Shown here: positions 7,749 through 16,412 of the stretch, piece after piece | Numbering within the stretch: the first letter of the stretch is position 1 | Layout: each line of letters starts with the position of its first letter | From: Stigonema ocellatum SAG 48.90 = DSM 106950 | GTDB lineage: Bacteria > Cyanobacteriota > Cyanobacteriia > Cyanobacteriales > Nostocaceae | Reading direction: 5' to 3' | Length of the DNA: 64,000 nucleotides | NCBI GenBank assembly: GCA_016903675.1 | Contig: JADQBA010000014.1 | Location: 1 to 64,000, forward strand | Position numbers and translations under genes: made by a program | Notes under the pieces: generated by a model | Database searches by the model: none | Told to the model about the DNA's origin: nothing | What the model saw: only the letters and a program-made list of their open reading frames with translations

Positions 7749-10601
7749 ATGAACGAACAGCGTCAGCAAGACTATCTCAACCTCATTCAAAGCCTGTTGA
7801 ATTGCCGCAGTCACGATGAAGTTCGAGAGATTTTGGCAGCAAACCAAGAATTAGTGGATGTTGGCTTCTTGCAGACGGTAGAAGCGGTGGGGGAAATGTT
7901 TTCGCAGCAGGGAGATGAGAGTACAGCGAATTGGTTGCAAGGTTTGGCAATGCAACTAGGGGAAGCGTTGAATCTAGATACTAAAGTAGATTTGCAATCT
8001 CTCAGTGAGGAGGAGATACAGGCATATTTCCAATTCTTGATGGATGTACTACAAGCAACCGCAGAAAGTAGGGGTAATGCCCTGGTAGTTTACTCCTTGC
8101 TGGCAAACAATACAGACAAACTCGACGGGGTGTTAGCAGAAATATTGAGCCGTTCGGGGACAAATACACTGGAGAAAGCCCAAGCAAATGAGGCGGAATC
8201 CATCGCTGCAAATATTTTCCTTTTTAGCGATCTAATTCAGCAATTCCCCTTGGGTAAAAAAGCCAGCAATATGGAAATTGCCATCATTGGCTATAAAGTC
8301 GCGCTGACAGTCTACACCAGCGAAGCCTTTTCCCAAGAATGGGCAACAATACAAAATTGTCTCGGTATTGCCTACGTTGAAAGAATCACAGGAGAGAAAG
8401 CAGAAAATATAGAATTGGCGATCGCAGCTTATACTGCTGCTTTGAGTGTCAGAACCCAGCAAGCCTTTCCCCAAGATTGGGCAATGACGCAAAATAATCT
8501 CGGTATTGCCTACCGTCAAAGAATCATAGAAGAGAAAGCAGAAAATATAGAATTGGCGATCGCAGCTTATACTGCTGCTTTGAGTGTCTTAACCCAGCAA
8601 GCCTTTCCCCAAAATTGGGCAACAACGCAACATAATCTCGGTGCTGCCTACGTTGAAAGAATCACAGGAGAGAAAGCAGAAAATATAGAATTGGCGATCG
8701 CAGCTTATACTGCTGCTTTGAGTGTCTTAACCCAGCAAGCCTTTCCCCAAAATTGGGCAGGAACGCAACATAATCTCGGTAATGCCTACTTTAAAAGAAT
8801 CACAGGAGAGAAAGCAGAAAATATAGAATTGGCGATCGCAGCTTTTTCTGCTGCTTTGAGTGTCTTAACCCAGCAAGCCTTTCCCCAAAACCATGCACAA
8901 ACTTTATGGAATCTGGGAATTACTTACCAGGACACAAACCAGCTCACCTTAGCTTACACTACCTTTGAATCCGCCATTGCCACAGTAGAATCTTTGCGGG
9001 AGGAAATAGTTTCTGGGCAGGAAAGCAAACGCAAACAAGCGGAAGAATGGAACAAACTTTATAGCCGCATGGTAGAAGTTTGCCTAGAATTAAAGAATAT
9101 CATCCAAGCGATTGAATATGTTGAGCGTAGCAAAACCCGCAATTTAGTTGAACAGATTCTCACCCGTGACTCTAAAACTATCTTTCCTGCAGAAGTTGTC
9201 ACTCAACTAGAAAAATACAGGGATGAAATAGCTATAGGACAATATCAAATCCAAAATGGCAAAGCTGAAAATCCAAAAGTCCTAGCACAACATCTTCATG
9301 AATTGCGACAGCAGCGTAATAAATTGCAAGACCGCTACTTACCCGTTGGTTATGGTTTCAAATTTGACTCATTCCAAGCTACTTTGAATGAGCGTACAGC
9401 CATTATCGAGTGGTATATTCTCAACGATAAAATTCTGGCGTTTATTGTCACACCTACAGGAGAAGTCACTAATTGGCAATCCCAACCAGAAGACAGAGAA
9501 GCTTTTGGGAATTGGGTCAATCAATATTTGCAAAACTACTACAATCAAAAAGACCAGTGGCAGAATAGCTTAGGGGAAAAACTCAAAAAATTAGCTTCGA
9601 TTCTGCACATTGATGAAATATTAACCCAGATACCAAAGCACTGCGACCAACTCATCCTAATTCCTCATCAGTTCCTGCATTTATTCCCCCTTCATGCACT
9701 CCCAGTAAATCAAAATTCTGAAAATTCGCGTTGTCTTGTGGATTTATTCCCTCGTGGTGTGAGTTATGCACCTAGTTGTCAAATACTGCAACAGGTACAA
9801 AACCGACAACGCCCTAATTTTCAATCCCTGTTTGCGATTCAAAACCCCACAGAAGACCTGAATTACACCGATTTAGAAGTAGAAGTTATTCAAAGCTACT
9901 TTAATACTTCCAACATCCTGAAAAAAACAGCAGCGACACTCACGGCTATTAATAATACTGACTTAAACACTTACCACTGCACCCACTTTAGCTGTCACGG
10001 GTATTTTAACTTAACAAATCCCGGTAAATCAGCCCTAATTTTGGCAAATGCACCCGTCGCTGACGCACCGACAAAACCCGACTCTGAACGTTATCTGAAT
10101 TTGCGATTGGGTGAAACCCATGATTTAGACAAATGCCTTACCTTAGATAAAATCTTCGCTCTCAAATTAGAAAAATGTCGCCTCGTCACCCTTTCCGCGT
10201 GCGAAACTGGATTGATTGATTTTAGGAATACCAGTGACGAATACATTGGTTTACCTAGCGGTTTTCTGTTAGCTGGGAGTCAAGCTGTAGTGAGTAGTTT
10301 GTGGACTGTTAGCGATTTATCTACAGCGTTTTTGATGATGAAATTTTATGAAAACCTGCAAACAATAAATAGTGTCTCCTTAGCACTCAATCAAGCACAG
10401 CAGTGGTTGCGAAATTTAACAACAGAGAAATTTGAAGCACTGCTAGTTAGATACAAGCTACAAATTGAGGAAATTTTTGCCCAACTTGAAGAAGATGACC
10501 AGATAGTTGCTGAGGAATATTTATTGCAAACTAGGAATCGTAAGCCATATCCTTTTAAAAATCCTTTCTATTGGGCAGCTTTCACTGCCACAGGAGTTTA
10601 A
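7749..10601 (+). CDS. TPR-CHAT domain protein (caspase-like protease family)
   Basis: About 950 residues. A helical N-terminus is followed by tetratricopeptide-like repeats (roughly 165-410), a helical linker, and a C-terminal CHAT domain, a clan CD (caspase/separase-like) peptidase fold. The catalytic pair is visible: His750 in HFSCHGYFN and Cys818 in TLSACETGL, followed by GLPSGFLLAGSQAVVSSLWTVSD. Residue numbers use the ATG at 7749. The frame is open from a GTG at 7659, but the conserved start in relatives I recall is MNEQRQQ, so 7749 is preferred. Some TPR-CHAT proteases (Craspase, gasdermin-activating proteases) act in defence, and most cyanobacterial ones are uncharacterised. Its stop overlaps the stop of the convergent gene at 10598. 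Confidence 0.88.
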   Translation: MNEQRQQDYLNLIQSLLNCRSHDEVREILAANQELVDVGFLQTVEAVGEMFSQQGDESTANWLQGLAMQLGEALNLDTKVDLQSLSEEEIQAYFQFLMDVLQATAESRGNALVVYSLLANNTDKLDGVLAEILSRSGTNTLEKAQANEAESIAANIFLFSDLIQQFPLGKKASNMEIAIIGYKVALTVYTSEAFSQEWATIQNCLGIAYVERITGEKAENIELAIAAYTAALSVRTQQAFPQDWAMTQNNLGIAYRQRIIEEKAENIELAIAAYTAALSVLTQQAFPQNWATTQHNLGAAYVERITGEKAENIELAIAAYTAALSVLTQQAFPQNWAGTQHNLGNAYFKRITGEKAENIELAIAAFSAALSVLTQQAFPQNHAQTLWNLGITYQDTNQLTLAYTTFESAIATVESLREEIVSGQESKRKQAEEWNKLYSRMVEVCLELKNIIQAIEYVERSKTRNLVEQILTRDSKTIFPAEVVTQLEKYRDEIAIGQYQIQNGKAENPKVLAQHLHELRQQRNKLQDRYLPVGYGFKFDSFQATLNERTAIIEWYILNDKILAFIVTPTGEVTNWQSQPEDREAFGNWVNQYLQNYYNQKDQWQNSLGEKLKKLASILHIDEILTQIPKHCDQLILIPHQFLHLFPLHALPVNQNSENSRCLVDLFPRGVSYAPSCQILQQVQNRQRPNFQSLFAIQNPTEDLNYTDLEVEVIQSYFNTSNILKKTAATLTAINNTDLNTYHCTHFSCHGYFNLTNPGKSALILANAPVADAPTKPDSERYLNLRLGETHDLDKCLTLDKIFALKLEKCRLVTLSACETGLIDFRNTSDEYIGLPSGFLLAGSQAVVSSLWTVSDLSTAFLMMKFYENLQTINSVSLALNQAQQWLRNLTTEKFEALLVRYKLQIEEIFAQLEEDDQIVAEEYLLQTRNRKPYPFKNPFYWAAFTATGV
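8382..8933 (+). repeat. Four tandem 138-bp repeats inside the CHAT gene
   Basis: Units start at 8382, 8520, 8658 and 8796, each encoding 46 residues (RITGEKAENIELAIAAYTAA...). Much of the DNA is identical between units, including a HIP1 site, and a degenerate fifth unit precedes them. This points to recent expansion or gene conversion of TPR units. Confidence 0.9.
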
Positions 10602-10972
10602 GATTCAGCATCGGGAACCTGGCAAAATTTTTTCACCCCAATTTTAAACACATAAATGGCAACTACACTTGCCAATCCTGGAGGAATAGCAGCACTCATT
10701 GCCAAGGGTTCTATAACAAGAGGTATTATCCCTGCTGCCAATTCGTCTCTAAACTCTTCTTGGCAGATTATCTGGCGGGATTTTTCTAACAACTCGTCCA
10801 AAATATTTGATCTTCTGGATGGTTCATAACCAGCCCTAATTGCCAATATTTTAGCTGTTGTCTCCAAATTTCCATTACGCTGCTCAATGAGATCAAGAAC
10901 AGCACGGACATCTGGATTATCCTCGAATTGGCTGCGAAACTGACTAATTTCTTCTGGTGTAACGGTAATCAT
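10598..10972 (-). CDS. Hypothetical protein with C-terminal membrane segment, convergent with CHAT gene
   Basis: 124 residues. The N-terminal ~90 residues are charged and helical (ITVTPEEISQFRSQFEDNP; one segment reads ILDELLEKSRQIICQEEF). They are followed by a hydrophobic stretch (about 91-113, PLAMSAAIPPGLASVVAIYVF) and a short basic tail, so it is likely membrane-anchored. The family is not recognised. Its stop codon overlaps the stop of the CHAT gene by four bases. The tight tail-to-tail arrangement and membrane segment make a functional link (for example a substrate or effector of the protease) possible but unproven. Confidence 0.65.
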   Translation of the reverse strand: MITVTPEEISQFRSQFEDNPDVRAVLDLIEQRNGNLETTAKILAIRAGYEPSRRSNILDELLEKSRQIICQEEFRDELAAGIIPLVIEPLAMSAAIPPGLASVVAIYVFKIGVKKFCQVPDAES

Positions 10973-11164
10973 TTAATAGTTTTAACCAGTAAATAAATAC
11001 ACGAAGTCTTCAGCAATTATACATCTAATGCCTAATTTAGAGATGTGGCGTGAGCGATCACATTAATTTGTCACGACGACATACAATTAGTCACTGTACA
11101 GGAGGAGAAATTTTTCGGTTTGGTAGTGTGGGGTTATACAAAAGCCAAGAACGAAAACTTTTCT

Positions 11165-11203
11165 TTCCCATTCCCCACTCCCTGCTCCCCACTCCCCTTT
11201 TTC
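11165..11203. repeat. STRR (CCCCACT heptamers)
   Basis: TTCCCCACTCCCTGCTCCCC-type heptamers lie immediately downstream of fabD. Together with the convergent hypothetical gene they fill the gap. No other feature seen in 10973-11202. Confidence 0.7.
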
Positions 11204-12081
11204 TAGGTAGGTAAATCAGCGGCACTCTGGATATTTTGTAATATTAAGTCGGCGCAAGTGCGTTTAATTAACCCTGTCAGAACGTTACCTGGACCAATTT
11301 CCACGACTCGCTCGATCCCGTTAGCTGGGAAGGAGAGTGCAATTTCTCGCCACCTTACACAACCGGTCATTTGTCGGATCAGGCGCTGCTTTAAAACATC
11401 GGCATTAATAGATGGAACTGGTTCTACATTAGATAATACTGGCACCAAGGCTTGGTGAAATTCGACAACTTCTAAAACCTCTTGAAACTCAGCAGCAGCA
11501 GTAGCGACTAGGGGTGAGTGAAATGCTCCGGAAACCTTCAAGGGCATGGCACGTTTTGGCTTTACTTGGGAGATTACTGCATGTACAGCTTCTGGAGTGC
11601 CCGAAATAACCACTTGGAGTGGACTATTGTCATTTGCCAGTACTACATTAGGCGTTTGGTCGATGACTTTCTCTAGTTGTTCGCGGTCAAAATTAATCAG
11701 AGCAGTCATCATCCCATCTGCGGCACTATCCATGAGTTCAGCACGACGTTTTACTAAGTGCAACCCAGCAGACCACTCAAAAACCCCAGTCACGTAAAGG
11801 GCGATGTATTCTCCTAAACTGTGACCAGCCACTAAATCTGGCTGTTCCTTTTCTCGGATGACATCAGCGAGAATGCTTTCTATCACATACAGACACGGCT
11901 GAGTGTAGAGGGTGCGTGATAACTTTTCTGGATCATTTTGGCAAATGTCGGTTACAGACCAGCCTAAAATTTCCTCAGCTTGGGCAAACTTTTCCTTAGC
12001 TAATGGTAGGTTTAGTAAATCCATGCCCATTCCCAGCGCCTGAGATCCTTGGCCAGGAAAGACCCATGCGGTTTTAGTCAT
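11203..12081 (-). CDS. fabD: Malonyl-CoA:ACP transacylase
   Basis: This enzyme transfers malonyl from CoA to acyl carrier protein for type II fatty acid synthesis in the cytosol. 292 residues is normal length. Family motifs are visible: the N-terminal FPGQGSQALGMG (8-19), the nucleophile in GHSLGEY (Ser88), and the catalytic His in GAFHSPLV near residue 190. The end of the domain has VEIGPGNVLTGLI. It is the last gene of a minus-strand cluster plsX-fabH-fabD, starting three bases after fabH ends, so the two are surely co-transcribed and may be translationally coupled. Confidence 0.97.
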   Translation of the reverse strand: MTKTAWVFPGQGSQALGMGMDLLNLPLAKEKFAQAEEILGWSVTDICQNDPEKLSRTLYTQPCLYVIESILADVIREKEQPDLVAGHSLGEYIALYVTGVFEWSAGLHLVKRRAELMDSAADGMMTALINFDREQLEKVIDQTPNVVLANDNSPLQVVISGTPEAVHAVISQVKPKRAMPLKVSGAFHSPLVATAAAEFQEVLEVVEFHQALVPVLSNVEPVPSINADVLKQRLIRQMTGCVRWREIALSFPANGIERVVEIGPGNVLTGLIKRTCADLILQNIQSAADLPT

Positions 12082-12084
12082 TTT

Positions 12085-13077
12085 TTATCTTCCCCATTGA
12101 AAAATTACCGCTCCCCAAGAAAGCCCTGCACCAAAGCCGGCTGTGACGATGATATTACCAGGCTTAATTTTTCCTTCTTGCACTGCTTCATCTAGGGCAA
12201 TGGGGATAGAGGCGGCTGAGGTGTTACCGTAGTTAGCAAGATTGCTGATAACTTTATGTTCTGGAATATTTAGACGCTCTCTGACAGCGTCGATAATGCG
12301 CTGATTGGCTTGATGTAATAGTAGCCAATCTATTTGGTCAACACTAAGGTTGGCGGAGAATAAAGCTTTGTCGATGACTTCTGGCACTTTTTGTACAGCA
12401 AAGCGATAGACTTCTTTGCCGTTCATTGCGATCGGCTGAAAATTTCCTTTACCGACATTTACACCTTGAATAAGGTCTGTAGACTCAGGGCTGTAGGCAA
12501 GGGTGAGGTAGTTGTATTGAGTGCCGTCGCTTTTGAGTTCAAATCCCAGCAAGTGATCGCACGAGTTTGCCTGTAATACCACAGCCCCGGCACCATCGCC
12601 GAATAGGATACAAGTGCCTCTGTCTTGCCAATCTACCCAGCGGGAGAGGATATCTGCTCCTATAAGTAGTACATTTTCATACGCCCCTGTTCTGATATAT
12701 TGGGCAGCAGTCACCAATCCAAAAACAAAACCGGAGCAGGCAGCTGTCAAGTCAAAGGCTACTGCTTTGCTGGCTGCCAACTCGGCTTGAATTTGACAAG
12801 CACTGCCGAACAAGTCATCAGGGGAGGAGGTTGCCAATATAATCAGATCCAAGTCTTGTGGTGTTATTCCAGCTCTGGCGATCGCTTTTCTACTGGCGAC
12901 AGTAGAAAGCTCAGTTAAAGATTCACCAGCTTCTGCCAACCGCCGTTGACGAATTCCTGTCCTTGTGGTAATCCACTCATCTGATGTATCAACTAGTTCG
13001 GTCAGCCCCTGGTTATCTAGGAAAATTGCTGGTACTGCCGAACCACTTCCTGTCATTGCTATTCCTAAATTTTGCAC
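12085..13077 (-). CDS. fabH: Beta-ketoacyl-ACP synthase III
   Basis: FabH condenses acetyl-CoA with malonyl-ACP to start fatty acid elongation. 330 residues. The catalytic triad is visible: Cys114 in DLTAACSGFVFG, His in LLLHQANQRI (about 255), and Asn in NYGNTSAASIP (about 285). The C-terminal glycine-rich GFGAGLSWGA is present. It lies between plsX (97 bases upstream, a gap partly filled by repeat-like CAACCA sequence) and fabD (3 bases downstream), a standard cyanobacterial lipid-synthesis cluster. Confidence 0.97.
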   Translation of the reverse strand: MQNLGIAMTGSGSAVPAIFLDNQGLTELVDTSDEWITTRTGIRQRRLAEAGESLTELSTVASRKAIARAGITPQDLDLIILATSSPDDLFGSACQIQAELAASKAVAFDLTAACSGFVFGLVTAAQYIRTGAYENVLLIGADILSRWVDWQDRGTCILFGDGAGAVVLQANSCDHLLGFELKSDGTQYNYLTLAYSPESTDLIQGVNVGKGNFQPIAMNGKEVYRFAVQKVPEVIDKALFSANLSVDQIDWLLLHQANQRIIDAVRERLNIPEHKVISNLANYGNTSAASIPIALDEAVQEGKIKPGNIIVTAGFGAGLSWGAVIFQWGR

Positions 13078-13174
13078 TCTTAAATCTCACTCGCTATCAG
13101 CTATGAATTAGTTGTTTGGTGGGTGCCAACCAACCATCAACCACCTACCACCAACAATCAATGATTGATAACTG

Positions 13175-14200
13175 TTAGCTGCTTTCGTGCTCCAGACTTT
13201 GATATTGGCACTGAATTCGTTGCAGTACTTGGTTATCCACAGCTTCTTTCGCCATGCGAATTGCATTAAAAATTGAAGGTGCTTGGGAGCTACCGTGGGC
13301 GATAATACAAATTCCTGCCACACCAAGGAGTAAACCGCCGCCGCGTTCCGCATGATCTACCCGTTGCTTGAGCCGCTTTAGGTTTGGTTTTAAAATTGCC
13401 GTACCTAGTTGCCCACGCAATCCTGGGGGTAACTCTTCCCGGATCATTTGCAGCAAAACTTCTCCCACTGCTTCGGCGAATTTTAACAACACATTGCCCA
13501 CAAAGCCATCACATACAATGACATCAAAGTGACCCGAAAGCACATCACGCCCTTCGGCATTGCCAATAAAAGAAATTTGAGTATTTTCGCGCAGCATTTG
13601 GTGAGCACGGACAGCGGCATCATTGCCTTTGCTGTCTTCTTCGCCGATATTCAACAAACCGACTTTAGGTTCTGGAATACCCAAGACGTATTGACTATAA
13701 ACCGACCCCATGACAGCAAACTGCTCTAAAAACTTGGGGCGGCAGTCTACATTAGCGCCGACATCAAGTATCAGCACTTGCTTACTCGCTACTATAGTCG
13801 GAAATACCGCCCCAATTGCAGGACGGTCAATTCCTGGCAGTCGTCCTAAACGGAGCAAAGCTGCTGCCATAGCTGCCCCAGAGTGACCAGCAGAAACCAC
13901 AGCATCTGCTCGATTTAGCTTCACCAAATCCATCGCCACGTTAATTGAAGCCTTGGGTTTGCGTCTGATGCCGCTCAAAGGCTCCTCATCCATAGAGATT
14001 GTTTCAGTAGCAGGAACAATCTCTAAAAGCCCCAAATTTGTTTTTGGGGGCAGTTGGCATTGAATTTCTTGGGGATCTCCCACCAACAATACTTCCACAC
14101 CCAGTTCTTCTCGTGCCCGCAGTGCGCCAGCTACGATTTCACCGGGTGCGTGATCCCCTCCCATTGCGTCTATTGCGATCCGTATGCCAGTCGATCCCAT
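13175..14200 (-). CDS. plsX: Phosphate acyltransferase PlsX
   Basis: PlsX makes acyl-phosphate from acyl-ACP for PlsY, feeding phospholipid and glycolipid synthesis. It is a peripheral membrane enzyme. 341 residues. It begins with the diagnostic IAIDAMGGDHAPGEIV and carries SAGHSGAAMA and DVGANVDCRP, typical of the family. It is the first gene of the plsX-fabH-fabD cluster. A 69-bp inverted-repeat element (14241-14309) sits just upstream, within the likely promoter region. Confidence 0.97.
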   Translation of the reverse strand: MGSTGIRIAIDAMGGDHAPGEIVAGALRAREELGVEVLLVGDPQEIQCQLPPKTNLGLLEIVPATETISMDEEPLSGIRRKPKASINVAMDLVKLNRADAVVSAGHSGAAMAAALLRLGRLPGIDRPAIGAVFPTIVASKQVLILDVGANVDCRPKFLEQFAVMGSVYSQYVLGIPEPKVGLLNIGEEDSKGNDAAVRAHQMLRENTQISFIGNAEGRDVLSGHFDVIVCDGFVGNVLLKFAEAVGEVLLQMIREELPPGLRGQLGTAILKPNLKRLKQRVDHAERGGGLLLGVAGICIIAHGSSQAPSIFNAIRMAKEAVDNQVLQRIQCQYQSLEHESS

Positions 14201-14240
14201 TGCTCAGAGCTTCTTGAAACCTTACAAATTTTACCAGATG

Positions 14241-14309
14241 CCTCTGTTGAAAGTAGTTGATTTCTGAGTGCCAAGACAAACCCGTCAATTATCCTGCTTT
14301 CAACAGAGG
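14241..14309. repeat. Inverted-repeat element upstream of plsX
   Basis: The arms CCTCTGTTGAAAGTAG (14241-14256) and CTGCTTTCAACAGAGG (14294-14309) are complementary at 15 of 16 positions and flank 37 bases. This looks like a REP/MITE-type fold-back unit. Confidence 0.65.
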
Positions 14310-14526
14310 TTCTGCCAAGCCCAACATAACACGAATAACTACAGTAACTTGTTGATTAACTACGGAACAGCCTTGCGACAAAAAAGGGTAGTTGTTTAAA
14401 ATCACAAAAATTTGCCTGATTTAGCCACCTTGTAGAAGAAGATAATTGTACATCCCACGAACTCAGAGCTTTATACCTGTTTAACTGTCGGGTTTTCGGT
14501 TCACCGGACTGGCTGGGTATCCCAGA

Positions 14527-14556
14527 GGTTGGGGCTACTTGCAAGTAGCCCCAACC
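14527..14556. repeat. Perfect 30-bp palindrome
   Basis: GGTTGGGGCTACTT and its exact complement (with GC in the centre) make a 30-bp uninterrupted palindrome upstream of dacB. It could be the tip of a fold-back element, a cruciform or a protein-binding site. Confidence 0.7.
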
Positions 14557-14903
14557 CGTAACGACGACTTGGTACTTATACTCAAAACGGCTAGGAGATT
14601 GACTTTTTAGTAGCGGAAAAGTAAATTCTTAAACCTCTCCCCGAACTCGCACCAAAGAGGTTTGGAGAGGGGTTCCCATAGATAGAGTTTTTAACCGTTT
14701 GCAGTATACCTTCGCGCTTCGGTCGGGTCAGAAGCGGGATTGTGAGCGAAGAAGTCGAAACTCCTCGCCTTTCGCCCAGGGCGTGTCTGCCCTGGGTGCT
14801 GACATCAGCTGTTATCATGACTCAATGCTTTTTAGCATTGATTGCCTAATATATTATTACAGAAAAAAAGTAGCAGATTCTACATTCTACAGAGGAATGA
14901 AGC

Positions 14904-16226
14904 ATGCTGGAAATAATTGGTTCAGGTTTGTTTTCACTTTGGCTAGAGATGGCTGGGGTACAGATCAAGCCTTTAGATGCCTTGGATGTATTAACATGGC
15001 AACCTAGCCCTGGCTTGGTTCTTGCCGCTGATCCAAATCCATCTGGGGCTACCACAGTGCAAGAATATCTGCTGCAGCTGCAAACATTGAAATTGGTGAG
15101 TCTTAATCAAGCAGAAAGCCAGGGAGTGTGGATGCAGTCGGGACCCATGCTGATGGCGAATCACCAAGGTACGACTCCTCTACCTGCTGCCTCCTTAACC
15201 AAGATTGCTACCACGCTAGTTGCTTTAAAAAATTTGGGACCAGACCACCAATTTCAGACTTTGGTTAGTGCCACAGGCCCAGTGCAAAATGGGGTATTGC
15301 AGGGTGATTTGGTAATTACTGGCGGTGGCGATCCTTTATTTGTCTGGGAAGAAGCCATCGCCCTTGGTAATACCCTCAACAAAATGGGCATCAAGCAGGT
15401 TAAGGGAAATTTAGTCATTACTGGCAGTTTCGCCCTGAATTTCCAACGCTACCCGTTTTTGGCAGGTCAGTTACTCAAGCAAGCACTGAATTACACCACT
15501 TGGCCTCGTCCTGCTGTTTACCAATACTCGCTGATGCCCAAAGGGACTCCCAAGCCTCAAGTGATTATTACTGGGCAAGTGCAAGTCGTTTCGCAGCCAA
15601 ACCCACAACAAACCTTGCTCATACGTCACTATTCGTTACCGCTGAAGCAACTCATTAAGGAAATGAACGTTTTTAGCAACAACGATATGGCTGAAATGCT
15701 GGCAGAGTCGGTTGGGGGAGCAAAAGTTATACAATCAACAGCTGCCTTGCTTGCTAGAGTACCGGAGTCGGAAATTCAGTTAATCAACGGTTCAGGACTA
15801 GGCCCTGAAAATCGCATTTCCCCAAGAGCTGTCTGTGCTATGTTAATGGCGATTCAACGGGAAGCATTTACCTATCACCTAGATCTGGCTGATTTGTTTC
15901 TGATGTCTGGGTTAGACCACCGTGGAACCATGCACGGCAGACACATTCCCCCTGCCACAGTCATCAAAACTGGGACTCTTCGGGATGTCAGTGCTTTAGC
16001 TGGAGTTATGCCCACACGCGATCGCGGTTTAGTCTGGTTTGCCATCATTAACCGTGGTACAAATTTAGCGGGTTTGCGCACTGGACAAGACCAACTGTTG
16101 CAACGTCTTGTGCAGCAACTTCAAATAGCACCGTCAGTTCCCACTGCGCTGACTCCTCACTCAGCTATCGACACTGTACACGAATTTGGTGCAGTCAGTC
16201 GTAATGAAATTTTGTTTAAAGAATAG
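14904..16226 (+). CDS. dacB: D-alanyl-D-alanine carboxypeptidase/endopeptidase (PBP4, peptidase S13)
   Basis: This periplasmic enzyme trims or opens peptidoglycan crosslinks. 440 residues. The three penicillin-binding active-site motifs are clear: SLTK (Ser97-Lys100), SNN (Ser258-Asn260) and KTG (Lys355-Gly357). The sequence between the first two contains the long S13 insertion (GDLVITGGGDPLF). The N-terminus (LEIIGSGLFSLWLEMAG) is weakly hydrophobic and may act as an export signal or anchor. A GGAATGAAGC stretch precedes the ATG. It is monocistronic: a repeat array and a fold-back element follow immediately. Confidence 0.95.
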   Translation: MLEIIGSGLFSLWLEMAGVQIKPLDALDVLTWQPSPGLVLAADPNPSGATTVQEYLLQLQTLKLVSLNQAESQGVWMQSGPMLMANHQGTTPLPAASLTKIATTLVALKNLGPDHQFQTLVSATGPVQNGVLQGDLVITGGGDPLFVWEEAIALGNTLNKMGIKQVKGNLVITGSFALNFQRYPFLAGQLLKQALNYTTWPRPAVYQYSLMPKGTPKPQVIITGQVQVVSQPNPQQTLLIRHYSLPLKQLIKEMNVFSNNDMAEMLAESVGGAKVIQSTAALLARVPESEIQLINGSGLGPENRISPRAVCAMLMAIQREAFTYHLDLADLFLMSGLDHRGTMHGRHIPPATVIKTGTLRDVSALAGVMPTRDRGLVWFAIINRGTNLAGLRTGQDQLLQRLVQQLQIAPSVPTALTPHSAIDTVHEFGAVSRNEILFKE

Positions 16227-16275
16227 TTGTTGGTTGTTGGTTGTTGGTTGTTGGTTGTTGGTTGTTGGTTGTTTT
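16226..16275. repeat. STRR (GGTTGTT heptamers)
   Basis: At least six tandem GGTTGTT units run directly after the dacB stop codon. Confidence 0.85.
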
Positions 16276-16294
16276 ATTAACCACTAACGACTAC

Positions 16295-16402
16295 TTTGTC
16301 AAGCTAGTTTTGAGGGTTTGTAGTAAGGACTTTAGTCCTCAAAGAATAAGGACTAAAGTCCTTACTACGAACTTACTCACCCATGAATTATAACTTGACA
16401 GA
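16295..16402. mobile_element. MITE-like element, TCTGTCAAG family, copy 1
   Basis: The ends TTTGTCAAG (16295-16303) and CTTGACAGA (16394-16402) form terminal inverted repeats. Inside, 20-bp perfect arms (16320-16339 and 16349-16368, GTAGTAAGGACTTTAGTCCT) make a strong hairpin. A second copy lies at 37659-37767. No coding capacity. Confidence 0.8.
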
Positions 16403-16412
16403 GTACTACTAA

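Larger units (their letters stand above)
14201..14903. other. Intergenic region between plsX and dacB (divergent promoters)
   Basis: 703 bases separating divergent plsX and dacB. No gene is credible. It is unusually rich in fold-back sequences: a 16-bp-arm repeat (14241-14309), a perfect 30-bp palindrome (14527-14556), an AACCTCTCCCC...GGAGAGGGGTT hairpin (about 14633-14675) and a GCCCAGGGC hairpin (about 14774-14796). Confidence 0.6.

Noticed and set aside
14699..15055. Small open frames around the start of dacB
   Set aside because: They overlap the well-supported dacB start and the palindrome-rich spacer, with no family resemblance.
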